A DNA stretch of 64,000 nucleotides from CAWBQO01 sp963790965. Lineage in GTDB: Bacteria > Bacteroidota > Rhodothermia > Rhodothermales > DASSAV01. The translations under genes were made by a program, and so were the position numbers. Every line of letters begins with the position of its first letter. The first letter of the stretch is position 1. The notes under the pieces are model-generated. The model searched no databases, had not been told where the DNA came from, and was given only the letters and a program-made list of their open reading frames with translations. The stretch covers positions 1-64,000 of the forward strand of contig CAWBQO010000003.1 in assembly GCA_963790965.1 (NCBI GenBank). The letters are read 5' to 3'. Below, piece by piece: positions 32,932 through 42,800 of this stretch.

Positions 32932-33909
32932 ATGTCCAGAAAACGGTATTATTTCTACGACGATCACACCTGCTCGTTTGCCGAGGTGAAAAGTAGTCGT
33001 AGCGAGTGGCCCGCGCGAATGGTTGCGGCGCTCGTAGGAGGCCTCGTTCTGGCGAGTGCCTTTGTCTGGCTCGAAGGGAGTCTCTTCGGCTCTCCTTCCG
33101 AGATCGCGCTTCGCGCCGAGAACCGCGAGTTGCAGCATCAGCTATCGGAAGTGGATACCCGGCTGCAAACCGTCGGTAAGGAGCTTGCCGGTCTCTCCTC
33201 GCGTGATCAGAACCTCTACCGAACGCTCCTTCAGACGGACCTCATCCCGGAGGATGTGCGCCGCGTAGGTGCGGGCGGCACGGACGATTACGCGCGCTTC
33301 GACAAGTTCAAGCCCTCGTCGGCCGCGTTGATGCGGCGGACGGCGCAGCAGCTCGATCAGCTCGAGCGCCAGATCAACCTGCAGAACGTGTCCTACCGCG
33401 AGTTGGGCCGCCTGACGGCCGAACACTCGGAGTGGCTGCGCGAAATGCCCGCCATCATCCCCGCCGATGGGCCTGTCGTGTCCGGCTACGGCGTGCGCAG
33501 GCACCCGATCCTCCGTGTGCAGAAAATGCACGCCGGCATCGATGTGGTTGTGCGCGAAGGCACGCCGGTCGTTGCGGCAGGGGACGGCGTCATCCGCTCC
33601 GCCGGGCCGAACGGCTCGTTTGGGATCATGGTAGAGCTTGAACATCCAAGCACTGGATATTCCACCGTTTACGCGCACCTTTCCAAGATTCCTGACGGCA
33701 TCAAGCCGGGCGTCAAGGTGAAACGCGGCGAACGGATCGGCCTGAGCGGCAGCACCGGCCGCTCGACCGGCCCGCACGTCCACTACGAAGTGCGAGACGC
33801 GCACGGACAGTCGCTCAATCCGCTTCAGTTCGTCACGCCGAGCATGACGCCGCGCAAGTACCGCGAGTTGTTAAAGGCGGCCGAGGAATCGGAAATATCA
33901 CTCGACTGA
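32932..33909 (+). CDS. M23-family (LytM) peptidoglycan endopeptidase
   Basis: A 325-residue envelope enzyme. The N-terminus (MSRKRYYFYDDHTCSFAEVK) is cytosolic, followed by a transmembrane anchor at about 29-46 and a coiled coil (EIALRAENRELQHQLSEVDT) at about 58-90. The LytM domain at about 185-300 has the zinc ligands HPILRVQKMHAGIDV and HVHYEVRD, plus YAHLSKIP. All catalytic His/Asp residues are present, so it should cleave peptide cross-links. The order matches MepM-like or cell-shape M23 proteins of Bacteroidota. It has its own promoter and terminator. Confidence 0.92.
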   Translation: MSRKRYYFYDDHTCSFAEVKSSRSEWPARMVAALVGGLVLASAFVWLEGSLFGSPSEIALRAENRELQHQLSEVDTRLQTVGKELAGLSSRDQNLYRTLLQTDLIPEDVRRVGAGGTDDYARFDKFKPSSAALMRRTAQQLDQLERQINLQNVSYRELGRLTAEHSEWLREMPAIIPADGPVVSGYGVRRHPILRVQKMHAGIDVVVREGTPVVAAGDGVIRSAGPNGSFGIMVELEHPSTGYSTVYAHLSKIPDGIKPGVKVKRGERIGLSGSTGRSTGPHVHYEVRDAHGQSLNPLQFVTPSMTPRKYRELLKAAEESEISLD

Positions 33910-33935
33910 GCCTCCGCCGGATTCTTTGCTTTTGA

Positions 33936-33977
33936 GGAGGGTCCCATTCTGCCGGAGTGGGAACCCTCCCTTTTTTT
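33936..33977 (+). terminator. Intrinsic terminator after the M23 peptidase gene
   Basis: GGAGGGTCCCA (33936-33946) pairs with TGGGAACCCTCC (33958-33969) with one bulged A, followed by a C and seven T. It lies 26 bases after the stop codon. Confidence 0.87.
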
Positions 33978-34079
33978 GCCTTGTAGACAAATACTCGGTA
34001 CTCAGGGCTTGATTTCGAACGGACTTCGTCCTATTGTCCGTCTCCGGCATGAACCCAATTGCACTGATTTCGACGCGAT

Positions 34080-34298
34080 ATGTACTGGACACTTGAACTG
34101 GCTTCACACCTGGAGGACGCGCCCTGGCCCGCCACCAAAGAGGAACTCATCGATTACGCCGACCGCACCGGCGCGCCGCCCGAGGTGATCGAGAACCTGC
34201 AGACCATCGAGGACGACGGCGAGCCATACGAAAGCATCGAGGAGATCTGGCCCGATTATCCTACCGGCGACGACGATTTTTACTTCGAAGAAGAGTAG
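34080..34298 (+). CDS. DUF2795 family protein
   Basis: A 72-residue acidic cytosolic protein. MYWTLELASHLEDAPWPATK and the helix EELIDYADRTGAPPEVIENL match the DUF2795 pattern seen as a short stand-alone protein in Rhodothermota/Bacteroidota. The end is strongly acidic (DYPTGDDDFYFEEE). Function is unknown; the domain looks like a small DNA- or protein-binding helical fold. It is monocistronic between the M23 peptidase terminator and the Omp85 gene. Confidence 0.82.
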   Translation: MYWTLELASHLEDAPWPATKEELIDYADRTGAPPEVIENLQTIEDDGEPYESIEEIWPDYPTGDDDFYFEEE

Positions 34299-34557
34299 GC
34301 GTCTGCCTCCTCCGCCGGCCGGACGCCGGGCGGGCGAGGGGAGAAACGTGGGCCGTCTTCTAACTGCCCCTGCCACTCTCTATTCGAGTGGGATTGAAGA
34401 GCCTGTTTTGCGGCATTCAAGTCCAGGTACAAGCTTGTCTTCAGTGCGCGTTCGTTCCCGGAATAGAGGAAAAACAGCCTCTTAGATCAAGAGGCCGGGC
34501 TGTTCCCGGTGGCGCACCCTCTTTGCGCCCGCCGCGCGTCCAGGTCAACGGCTGCCG

Positions 34558-37035
34558 ATGTATGTTCCTCGCCTCGTACTTGCAGTCTTCGCGGCAGCGA
34601 TCTTTTCGTTCTGCCCGCTGCGGGTAAGCGCGCAGCAGGCACCTGCAACAAGCAGCGACGAGCGCCGGCCAATCATCTCGTCGGTTTCGTTCAAAGGCAA
34701 CCACCTTTTCTCCGACGAACAGCTGCTGGTACGGGTGCGCACCCGCCCGAACCGGCGCTTCTTGAACCTGCCCGGCGTCACGCCCTGGCTATGGCTCTAC
34801 CGCGCGGGTGCTTCCGGAAGCTTCGGAAACCGGATCGGCCGTTCGCTCATGGTTTCGGGCGAAGCGCCGGCGTACCTGGACTCGACTGTGGTGGCGGCGG
34901 ACCTGGAGCGGCTGCGCCTCTTCTACCAGCAGGAAGGATTTCGCAGCGCGAGCGTGGAAGCCCGCATCGACACGAGTCGGCAGGGGGGCCGCGCCGGCAT
35001 TCAGTACGAAATTCGCGCCGGAGACCCGACCTACTTGCGCCGCGTCGAATACGAGGGGCTTGGCGCGCTTTCGGGGGCGCAGCGAAACCGGCTGCTCCAG
35101 ACGTCGCTCCTCGCCCCGGCCCGCATGGACACCGTGGACGACGTGCTGCGCCCCGCAGGCCGCCGCTACTCCGAACCCGTGCTGGTCGAAGAAAGAAGGC
35201 GCATCATCTCTTTTCTGAGGGACCGGGGATTCGCCGGCGTCTCGCGCGATTCCATCCGCGCCGTCGTGTTCGAAGCCGGGACGGACTCCTTCGACGTGTC
35301 CTTCGACATCCGAACCGGGCCGGAGTACCGCTTTGGCGACCTTGTCTTTCAGATTACCGGTCCGGAGCACTCAGGCACAGTTGAGGAGCTAAGTCTCCCG
35401 CGCGCCGACGGTGAGGTTCTTGTCCGGAAGGAGTCCGAGAGTGGACTTGACCCGTCCGTTATCCGCCGGGCCTTACGCATCGAGCCAGGCGACGTGTACG
35501 ATCAGTCCCGCCTTCTCGCGACCAAACGCCGGCTCGACGCGACCGGTCTGTTTACGTTCAGCAACATCATCCCGCAGCCCGCCGACACCGTCGGGTCGGA
35601 CTCAGCGGCGGTGCTGCGCTTGCCGCACGTCTTTGCTCTGCAAACGCGCCGCCGCCATTCGCTCCGCGTCGAGACGTTCGTTGAGCAGCGGAGCGGCGTC
35701 ATCGGCGGGTCGGATAACGAGGTTGGCACCGGGGCAGCCGTGACGTATCAGAACGCGAACGCACTTGGAGGCGGCGAGGTCTTTCAAATTCGCCTCGGCG
35801 GGTCACTGGCGGCCACGGCTGATGCGGGCGGTTCGGACTCCACGCTGACCTCATCCGGCTTTTTCGGGGCGGCGCAGGCGGAGATCACCACCTCGCTCGT
35901 CACGCCCTACCTAGTGGCACCCTTCAACCTGCTCGACCGCGCGCTGGGGCTGCCGGAAGCCCGCACGCGCTTCACGTTCAGTCTTCTTACAGCCCGGCGG
36001 GAAGACCTGCGGCTCATCATCCGGGGGCGGGGAGCGCTGCGGGCGCGGCTCGAACTCGACCACACGCCCACCCTTACCTCGCTCATCGACATTCCCGACG
36101 TCGCGCTCAGTAACCCCGATACGCTCTCCGGCTTCCGGCGCTCTATTCTGAATCCGATCCTGATCGACAGCATCATCGCCGCAAATGCGGACGGGCAGGT
36201 GATGCCCGACACGATCTGGCTCGTGTCGGATCCGGTTCAGCGTGCGCAGATCATCGAGGATTACACGCGGCCACAGGTCAACAGCGCCTTCCGGTACACC
36301 TTGCGTTCTTCCACCGTCAATCCGCTGCGCCGCGAGGAAGGATACTCGTACGAAACGTCTTTTGAGGTGGGTAACAACCTTCCGTACCTGCTCGACCGCT
36401 TCGTCTTTTCTCCGGACAGCGTCGAGGGAAGCATTCCGGGGCTGCCGTTCTTTGGCGGCGGCCGCGCCAGTCGTCTCGGCTATCGGCCCTACGTGCGCGT
36501 CCTTACGGATCTTCGCCGCTACCGGCGGTTGACGCCGGGGCGCGTCTTTGCCACACGGTTCAACGGCGGGTATACGCAGCCCACCGGACAGACGCACCTC
36601 ATCCCTTTCGACCGGCGCTTCTACAGCGGCGGGGCGACGAGCGTGCGCGGATGGGAGCTGCGCCGCCTCGGGCCGGGACCGACGACCAGCGTGCAGGGCG
36701 GAGAAATCAAGTTGGAGGTGAATGCCGAGCTGCGCAATATTTTGCTTCGTAATGTGCTCGGAGCCAACTGGGCCGGGGCGCTCTTTTCCGACGCGGGCAA
36801 CGTGTGGCTCGGGCCCGCCAGCCCCGGTGACCCGGCCGGGAGATTTCGCTTCAACCGGTTTTACAAAGAGATTGGCGTGGGGGCCGGGTTCGGGCTTCGG
36901 GTCGACTGGGAATACTTGATCCTCCGCTTCGATCTGGCGTACAAGATCTACGACCCGGCGCGTCCGGGGGCGGGGGCATTGCCGGACGGCCTCGGCCGCC
37001 CAATGGCGCATTTTGGAATCGGACACGCCTTTTAG
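34558..37035 (+). CDS. Omp85-family outer membrane protein (BamA/TamA-like)
   Basis: An 825-residue protein with a signal peptide (cleaved near VSAQQAP). The N-terminal half has POTRA-like units: SSVSFKGNHLFSDEQLLVRV, LERLRLFYQQEGFRSASVEA and LVEERRRIISFLRDRGFAG. The C-terminal half is a beta-barrel with the lid-lock motif FYSGGATSVRGWELRRLGPG and a terminal Phe, typical of Omp85 proteins. It would insert or move proteins (or lipids) at the outer membrane. A house-keeping BamA is usually found with skp/ompH genes, which are not here, so this is more likely a TamA/TamL-like paralogue. Confidence 0.88.
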   Translation: MYVPRLVLAVFAAAIFSFCPLRVSAQQAPATSSDERRPIISSVSFKGNHLFSDEQLLVRVRTRPNRRFLNLPGVTPWLWLYRAGASGSFGNRIGRSLMVSGEAPAYLDSTVVAADLERLRLFYQQEGFRSASVEARIDTSRQGGRAGIQYEIRAGDPTYLRRVEYEGLGALSGAQRNRLLQTSLLAPARMDTVDDVLRPAGRRYSEPVLVEERRRIISFLRDRGFAGVSRDSIRAVVFEAGTDSFDVSFDIRTGPEYRFGDLVFQITGPEHSGTVEELSLPRADGEVLVRKESESGLDPSVIRRALRIEPGDVYDQSRLLATKRRLDATGLFTFSNIIPQPADTVGSDSAAVLRLPHVFALQTRRRHSLRVETFVEQRSGVIGGSDNEVGTGAAVTYQNANALGGGEVFQIRLGGSLAATADAGGSDSTLTSSGFFGAAQAEITTSLVTPYLVAPFNLLDRALGLPEARTRFTFSLLTARREDLRLIIRGRGALRARLELDHTPTLTSLIDIPDVALSNPDTLSGFRRSILNPILIDSIIAANADGQVMPDTIWLVSDPVQRAQIIEDYTRPQVNSAFRYTLRSSTVNPLRREEGYSYETSFEVGNNLPYLLDRFVFSPDSVEGSIPGLPFFGGGRASRLGYRPYVRVLTDLRRYRRLTPGRVFATRFNGGYTQPTGQTHLIPFDRRFYSGGATSVRGWELRRLGPGPTTSVQGGEIKLEVNAELRNILLRNVLGANWAGALFSDAGNVWLGPASPGDPAGRFRFNRFYKEIGVGAGFGLRVDWEYLILRFDLAYKIYDPARPGAGALPDGLGRPMAHFGIGHAF

Positions 37036-37072
37036 CGGCATTCACAAACGACCATTTATCGACAGGCACGCT

Positions 37073-37681
37073 ATGTCTCTGCCACGCACCCTCGGTACTG
37101 CCATGCGGACGGGCTACCGCCGCCTGTTCCTGCAGAAAGAGGACGCGCGGACGCGGGAGATCGCAGCTTCGCTGCGGCAAGTGCCGCTCTTCCAGCCACT
37201 CAGCCTCTCGGCGCTGCGATCGCTTGCCGAGGTGGTCCACGCGCGGACCTATCGCCGGGACGAGGTGCTGTACTATGAGGGCGATCCCGGCCTTGGGCTG
37301 TACGTCATTCGGAGCGGCCGCGTAAGGCTACTTCTGGAGGACGAAGAAGGGCGCGTCCACGAACTTCGGCAGGCGATGGAAGGAGAAGTCGTTGGCGACG
37401 AGTCGCTGCTGGGCGACTTCAGGCGGAGCGAGACAGCGCAAGCCGTGACGGAGACGCAGGTGCTGGGCTTTTTCAGGCCCGATCTGAACGTGATCGTGCG
37501 CCGCAACCCGGCCGTCGGTGCCACGATCATCGGCGCGTTGGCGCGGCACGTCGTGGCCCGAGAGGTCGAGCTGATCCGGCTCCTGACGCTCCGCGAGAGC
37601 AAGACCGCCGCCGCCCACCTCCTCCACGGTGCCGCCGTCCGCGCCGACCTCTACGACGTGACCGACAGCGGCCGGGAGTAG
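37073..37681 (+). CDS. Cyclic nucleotide-binding-domain protein without HTH
   Basis: A 202-residue protein. Residues about 35-160 form one cNMP-binding domain of Crp type: LFQPLSLSALRSLAEVVHA, DEVLYYEGDPGLGLYVIRSG and GEVVGDESLLGDFRRSETA. The phosphate-binding cassette Arg-Ala/Ser pattern is only partly kept (FRRSETAQA). No helix-turn-helix follows; the last 40 residues are helical. It is therefore not a normal Crp regulator and may be a ligand-sensing accessory protein. Start ATG 37073 lies 37 bases after the Omp85 gene; 37103 is an alternative. Confidence 0.78.
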   Translation: MSLPRTLGTAMRTGYRRLFLQKEDARTREIAASLRQVPLFQPLSLSALRSLAEVVHARTYRRDEVLYYEGDPGLGLYVIRSGRVRLLLEDEEGRVHELRQAMEGEVVGDESLLGDFRRSETAQAVTETQVLGFFRPDLNVIVRRNPAVGATIIGALARHVVAREVELIRLLTLRESKTAAAHLLHGAAVRADLYDVTDSGRE

Positions 37682-37703
37682 AGGGGAGGAGGGACGGCGT
37701 CCT

Positions 37704-38708
37704 CTACTTCCGGGAAGCGAGCACGGTCGCGGCCAGGGCGCCGAGTCCGGCACCGGCGAGCGTGAGCAAGCGGCGGTTCTTGGAGGCCCAGAGCATCGGA
37801 CTGTCCGTTTCCGCGCGGCTATCAAAACGGCCGTGCGCGCCGAAGTCGCCGGCGACCGGCGTGAAGAGGTTGTCTGGGCGGCTTGGGTCCTCCGGCTGAT
37901 CGGTCTGCTGACTCTTGAATCCCGTCGAGGCGAGGTAGTGATCGGCAAACCCCGGCGCGATCTTGTTTCCGGCAATGGCTTTAACGCTCGGGAAGCCGAC
38001 CCAGATCTCGCGCCTCGGATGCAGGGATGCGTAATGAATGGCGTCCGCTGCGACCTCCGGCTGGAAGATCGGCGGAACGGGCTGCGCGCGGTTGGGCAGC
38101 TTGCTCCGCACCCAGTCGAACTGCGGCGTGTTCAAGGCGGGAAGCTGCACCATGCAGACCTGGATGTGCTGCTCGTTGTGCAGCAGCTCGGAGCGAAGGG
38201 AATCGAAGAAACCCTGCACGCCGTGCTTGCCGCCGCAGTAGGCGGACTGCAGCGGAATGCCCCGATAGGCGAGTGCCGACCCCACAAACACGATCACCCC
38301 CCGGTCGCGCGGGATCATGTGCTTCAGCGCGGCCCGCGCGCCCCAGACCTGGCCGTGGTACACCACCTCCGTCACCCGCCGGTACTCGTCCGGCTCGATG
38401 TCCATGACTTGCCCGAAGACGGAAGTCATTGCGTTGTTGATCCACACGTCGATGGGGCCGAGCTCCTGTTCGATGCGGTCGGCGGCCGCTTCGACGGCGG
38501 CGGCGTCTGCCACGTCGAGCGGGATGGCGAGCGCTTGCCCGCCGAGGCGCTCGACCTCCTGACGCGCGGCCTCCAAGCGCTCTTCCCCTCGCGCGAGCAG
38601 GGCGATGGCGGCTCCTTCTCGCGCAAACTGCTGCGCCGTTGCGCGGCCGACGCCTGCGCTTGCGCCCGTAATCACCACCACACGGCGTTTGGTTGCTGCC
38701 TCTTCCAT
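37704..38708 (-). CDS. SDR-family oxidoreductase with C-terminal membrane anchor
   Basis: A 334-residue short-chain dehydrogenase/reductase. The NAD(P)-binding motif is ITGASAGVGRATAQQFAREG, then DVADAAA and the NNA motif (VWINNAM). The catalytic set is Ser (FVGSALAYRGIP), Tyr and Lys (SAYCGGKHG). Beyond residue 250 it extends past the classic SDR, ending with a hydrophobic segment LLTLAGAGLGALAATVL before ASRK, likely a tail anchor. The start ATG at 38708 has AGGAC upstream; 38723 is possible. Substrate unknown. It is convergent with the cNMP-domain gene. Confidence 0.88.
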   Translation of the reverse strand: MEEAATKRRVVVITGASAGVGRATAQQFAREGAAIALLARGEERLEAARQEVERLGGQALAIPLDVADAAAVEAAADRIEQELGPIDVWINNAMTSVFGQVMDIEPDEYRRVTEVVYHGQVWGARAALKHMIPRDRGVIVFVGSALAYRGIPLQSAYCGGKHGVQGFFDSLRSELLHNEQHIQVCMVQLPALNTPQFDWVRSKLPNRAQPVPPIFQPEVAADAIHYASLHPRREIWVGFPSVKAIAGNKIAPGFADHYLASTGFKSQQTDQPEDPSRPDNLFTPVAGDFGAHGRFDSRAETDSPMLWASKNRRLLTLAGAGLGALAATVLASRK

Positions 38709-38902
38709 ACCTTTTGTCCTCATTCCAAAGTATTTTGCGTGCTCTCTTCGAAGGCCGCAGGTGCGACGGGCACCCGGCCGGGTCCTTGGTATACAGGCTT
38801 TAGCTCCGTGGGTGTTTCGCGTCCCTTGTAAAGAAGTGCGCCCGACGGGCAGGGGGGCGCCGCCGCCCCACAGGAGCGTTACAAAAGGATTGCCTTCATC
38901 TA

Positions 38903-38931
38903 AAGCCCTCCGCGGCATCTGCGGAGGGCTT
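38903..38931. terminator. Hairpin upstream of the act operon
   Basis: AAGCCCTCCGC (38903-38913) and GCGGAGGGCTT (38921-38931) pair perfectly around a 7-base loop. Neither side is followed by a long T-run. It could insulate the divergent genes or be a transcript end; direction is unclear. Confidence 0.45.
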
Positions 38932-39128
38932 CAGTGTGCCGCGGGGGCGTGCAAAGGAGCTCGAACAGGCCGCTCTGAATGCCGCTGCGCCTGTATGTAG
39001 GGGAATCCCGGGTTGTGGTGTGGGGGAGTCCATACTTTTTTGTCTTAAATTCAAACAAGGAAAGCTCCCATTCCTCCGAAATAGTTGCTACTTTCAGGCT
39101 CCCCTTCCGCAAGGAAGAAGTCTCTCGA

Positions 39129-39143
39129 CAAACAGTCTGTTTG
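39129..39143 (+). promoter_or_regulatory. Palindrome abutting the actA start codon
   Basis: CAAACAG-T-CTGTTTG is a perfect 15-base palindrome ending one base before the ATG of actA, where a ribosome binding site would be expected; the nearest purine-rich run (AAGGAAGAAG) is about 25 bases upstream. It may be an operator or a translational control hairpin for the respiratory operon. Confidence 0.5.
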
Positions 39144-39144
39144 A

Positions 39145-39792
39145 ATGGCTCAGATATTCCCGAAGAAGGCGAACCTTCTGCCTACCCTGTCGCTCGTCGG
39201 GGCGCTGGTCGGGGGCGTGCTGACTATCCTGCTCGTCTGGTACTACTTCTCGCCGGAGTTCCTTGTGGTCGGCTACTACCCGGAACAGCCGGTGAACTTC
39301 ACCCACCAACGCCACGTCGGCGAAATGGGCATGGACTGCCGGTACTGCCACACGAACGTGGAGGTCTCGCCCTTTGCCAACGTTCCGACCACGCAGAGCT
39401 GCATGAACTGCCACAGCCAGGTGCTCGCCAATGACGCCCGCCTGGTGGGCGTGCGCGAAAGCTGGACCTCGGGCAAGCCCATCCCGTGGGTGAACGTCCA
39501 CACGCTACCTGATTACGCGCAGTTTAGCCACGCCGTACACGTGACGCGCGGTGTCGGCTGCGAGACGTGCCACGGCCGCATCGACCAGATGGACGTCGTC
39601 CACCAGGCGGAGCCGCTTTCGATGGGCTGGTGTCTCGACTGCCATCGGCAGCCGGAGTTATACCTGCGGCCGGTCGACGAGGTCACGACGATGGGCTACG
39701 TTCAGCCCGCAGATTTTGTCGAACGCAACCTGGAGCGCATCGTCCGTGAAGGCATCGCTCCGCCCCAGAACTGCTCTTCCTGCCATTATTGA
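39145..39792 (+). CDS. actA: Alternative complex III pentaheme cytochrome c subunit ActA
   Basis: A 215-residue membrane-anchored periplasmic cytochrome. One transmembrane helix at about residues 13-33, then five CXXCH heme sites: CRYCH, CMNCH, CETCH, CLDCH and CSSCH (the last two residues of the protein follow). This number and order match ActA of the quinol:cytochrome c/HiPIP oxidoreductase (alternative complex III). It starts the act gene set and would pass electrons from the quinol-oxidising subunits outward. Confidence 0.94.
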   Translation: MAQIFPKKANLLPTLSLVGALVGGVLTILLVWYYFSPEFLVVGYYPEQPVNFTHQRHVGEMGMDCRYCHTNVEVSPFANVPTTQSCMNCHSQVLANDARLVGVRESWTSGKPIPWVNVHTLPDYAQFSHAVHVTRGVGCETCHGRIDQMDVVHQAEPLSMGWCLDCHRQPELYLRPVDEVTTMGYVQPADFVERNLERIVREGIAPPQNCSSCHY

Positions 39793-39885
39793 GCGTGCGC
39801 CGCAGCCGCCACCGGGCGGCAGAGAAGCGCAAGAAGCATCGCAGATGTTTTGCCGCAGGGCCGGCAACGGATTGAGAAAGAAAGC

Positions 39886-42800
39886 ATGATCGAGTTACCC
39901 ATCATTGACTCACAAGAGAGCGGCGCGGGGTCTGGCGCGCAGAAGTATTGGCGGAGCCAGGCTCAGTTGCAAGGGGATTCCGAGGCACGGTCCGGAGACG
40001 AGTTCATGCCGGACTCGGATGACGAGGCTTCCCGCCCGTCACGCCGGCAGTTTCTTCAGCTCATGGGAGCCTCGGCGGCTCTGGCGGGCCTGACGGCGTG
40101 CCGCCAGCCGGTCGAGCACATTCTTCCCTATACGCGGAAGCCGGAGGAGGTCATTCCGGGTCTGTCGCTCTTTTACGCGACGGCCATGCCGTTTCGCGGC
40201 GTGGTGCGGCCGCTGCTCGTGGAGTCGCATGAGGGACGGCCTACGAAGGTCGAGGGCAACCCGCAGCACCCGATGAGTCTCGGCACGACGAGCGCCTTCG
40301 AGCAGGCGTCGGTGCTGGACCTTTACGATCCGGACCGGTCGCAGCGGGTTCTTAAGGGCGGCGCGCTTTCCACCGCGGCGGAGTTCGTCGCTTACGCCCG
40401 CGTGCTGCTCGCCGGAGCAGGCGGCAACCGGATGGCCGTCATCCATGAGGACATGGCTTCGCCGACGGCCCGCGCGCTTATGGACGACCTCCGAGCGGCT
40501 TACCCGAACCTTCGAGCCGTTGCCTACAACGCCGAGGGGGAGAGCGCGGCGAAGCAGGGCATGATGATGGCGTTCGGCCGTCCGCTCCGGCCCTGGTATC
40601 GATTTACGCGTGAGAGTGTCGTCGTCAGCCTCGACGCGGACTTTCTGAACCCGGCGGACCTCAACTTCGTGCGCAACACGCGCGACTTCGCGGACAGCCG
40701 CGACGTAGAGACGCCGGAAGACGGCATGAGCCGCCTGTATGTGGCCGAGAGCCAGTTTACCATCACGGGCGGCCGCGCCGATCACCGCCTCAAGCTGCGC
40801 GCCTCGGACGTTCCGCTGTTCGCGTCGGCGCTTGCCGAACGCCTCGGTGTAGGAGGGGGGACCACCGACTCCCGGTTTGCCAACCACCCGTTCGTCAACG
40901 CCGCTGCAGACGACCTGCGGCGCGCCGGTGCCAACGGAGTCGTGATTGCGGGCGAGACGCAGCCGGCGTGGGTTCATGCGCTCGCCGCAGCCATGAACGG
41001 CAGCATCAACAGCATCGGCACCTCCATGACGCTGCTTGATACCGGCGAAACGGCGGCGGACATGCAGCCCGGCGCTTTTCGGCGGCTGGTGGCGGATATG
41101 GCGGCGGGCCTCCTGGACACCGTCCTCATTCTTGAAGCCAATCCCGCCTACAATGCGCCCGCCGAAATGGACTTTGCCGCCGCCCTCGCGCGCGTTCCGG
41201 CCAAGATCCACCTCGGCATGCATGTCGACGAGACGGCCGCGCTCTGCGACTGGCATTTGCCGCGGCAGCATTATCTGGAGAACTGGAGCGACGGGCGCGC
41301 CTTCGACGGCACCGTGTCCATCGTTCAGCCGCTGATTGCGCCCCTCTTCGAGGAAACGTTTTCCGAACTCGAACTGCTCAATCTGCTTGCGACGGGCAAG
41401 ACCACGACCGCTTACAACCTCGTGCGGTCTCGCTGGCAGACGGAGGTGCTCGGCGGCGGCGACTTCGATACGGCATGGCAGCGCGCCCTCCACGACGGGT
41501 TTGTGCCCGGGACGAGTTATCCCACCGTCGCTGCGGCGGCATCCGCGGCCCCCACGGCAGAGGCTGTCGGGCCGGCGGACGGCATCGAAGTGGTCTTCCG
41601 TCTCGACAACAAGGTGCTCGATGGCCGCTACGCCAACAACGCCTGGATGCAGGAGCTTCCCGAGCCGGTCACGAAGATTGTGTGGGGCAACGTCGCGCAG
41701 ATGAGCGCGGCCACGGCCGCACGGCTCGGCCTTGAAGTCAACTACGATGCCGGACGCTTCTACGCCGACACCATCCAGATCTCCGCGGGCGATGTATCCG
41801 TTGGACCCCTTCCGGTGTGGATCGCGCAGGGGCATCCCGACGATTCGATTTCCGTTTCGTTCGGCTACGGGCGCAACATCAAATCCTTCCGCGACAAGGA
41901 TGGATGGCATCTCTTCGACCGCGACTCGAGCATCAACGTGTATGCGCAGGGGACTCTGTCCGAGAACGTCGGCGCAAACGTTTTCCCCATCCGCCCCTCG
42001 CTTGAAACCCGCGTGATCATCGGGCCCAAGCTCGACCGGGTTGGCGGCGACTTTCTCGTCGCGACGTTGCAGGAGCACGGGAGCATGGAAGGTCGGCCCA
42101 TTGTGCGAGACGCCACGCTCGCCGAGTTCAGAGCGAACCCCACGTTCGCGGTGGACGAAGTGGAGCTGCTTCCCGAGGGAGAGCCGTGGGACGAATATCC
42201 GGCGCTCTGGCAGGACAATCACCCGATGGGCGAACCTGCACTGAAGGACAACCTTTATTTCAAGCATCAGTGGGGGATGTCCATCGACCTGAACCGGTGT
42301 ACCGGATGCAGCGCGTGCGTGATCGCGTGCCAGTCCGAGAACAACATTCCCGTTGTAGGTAAGGAGCCGGCGGCGTATGGCCGGGAAATGCACTGGTTGC
42401 GCATAGACCGGTATTACACCTATGACACGCCCGGAGAAGAACTGACCGACGATCCGCGGATGGTCGTTCAGCCCTTGTTCTGCGTCCACTGCGAGAACGC
42501 CCCGTGCGAGCCGGTCTGCCCGGTCTATGCAACCACGCACTCGCCGGACGGCATTTCGGAGATGACGTATAACCGGTGCATCGGCACCCGTTACTGCTCG
42601 AACAACTGCCCGTACAAAGTGCGCCGGTTCAACTTCTTCCACTGGTCGAAGGTGCCGCCGGCGATGGTGCAGATGCAGTACAATCCGAACGTTACGGTGC
42701 GTTTCCGCGGCGTGATGGAGAAGTGTAACTACTGCGTGCAGCGCATCCGGGAAGTTAATCGCCGCACCATCGTCGAGGATCGGCCGATGGCCGACGGAGA

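Larger units (their letters stand above)
38709..39144. other. Divergent intergenic region between the SDR gene and the act operon
   Basis: About 435 bases that must contain the act operon promoter. Visible signals are a perfect 11-bp hairpin at 38903-38931 and a palindrome at 39129-39143 next to the actA start codon. A T-rich patch (ACTTTTTTGTCTTAAATTC near 39034-39052) may hold promoter elements but no consensus pair was found. Confidence 0.6.

Noticed and set aside
40039..42642. Long open frame (867 codons) on the minus strand opposite actB
   Set aside because: It is a GC-driven antisense shadow: no family motif, highly basic Arg/His-rich composition, and actB on the other strand has full homology.
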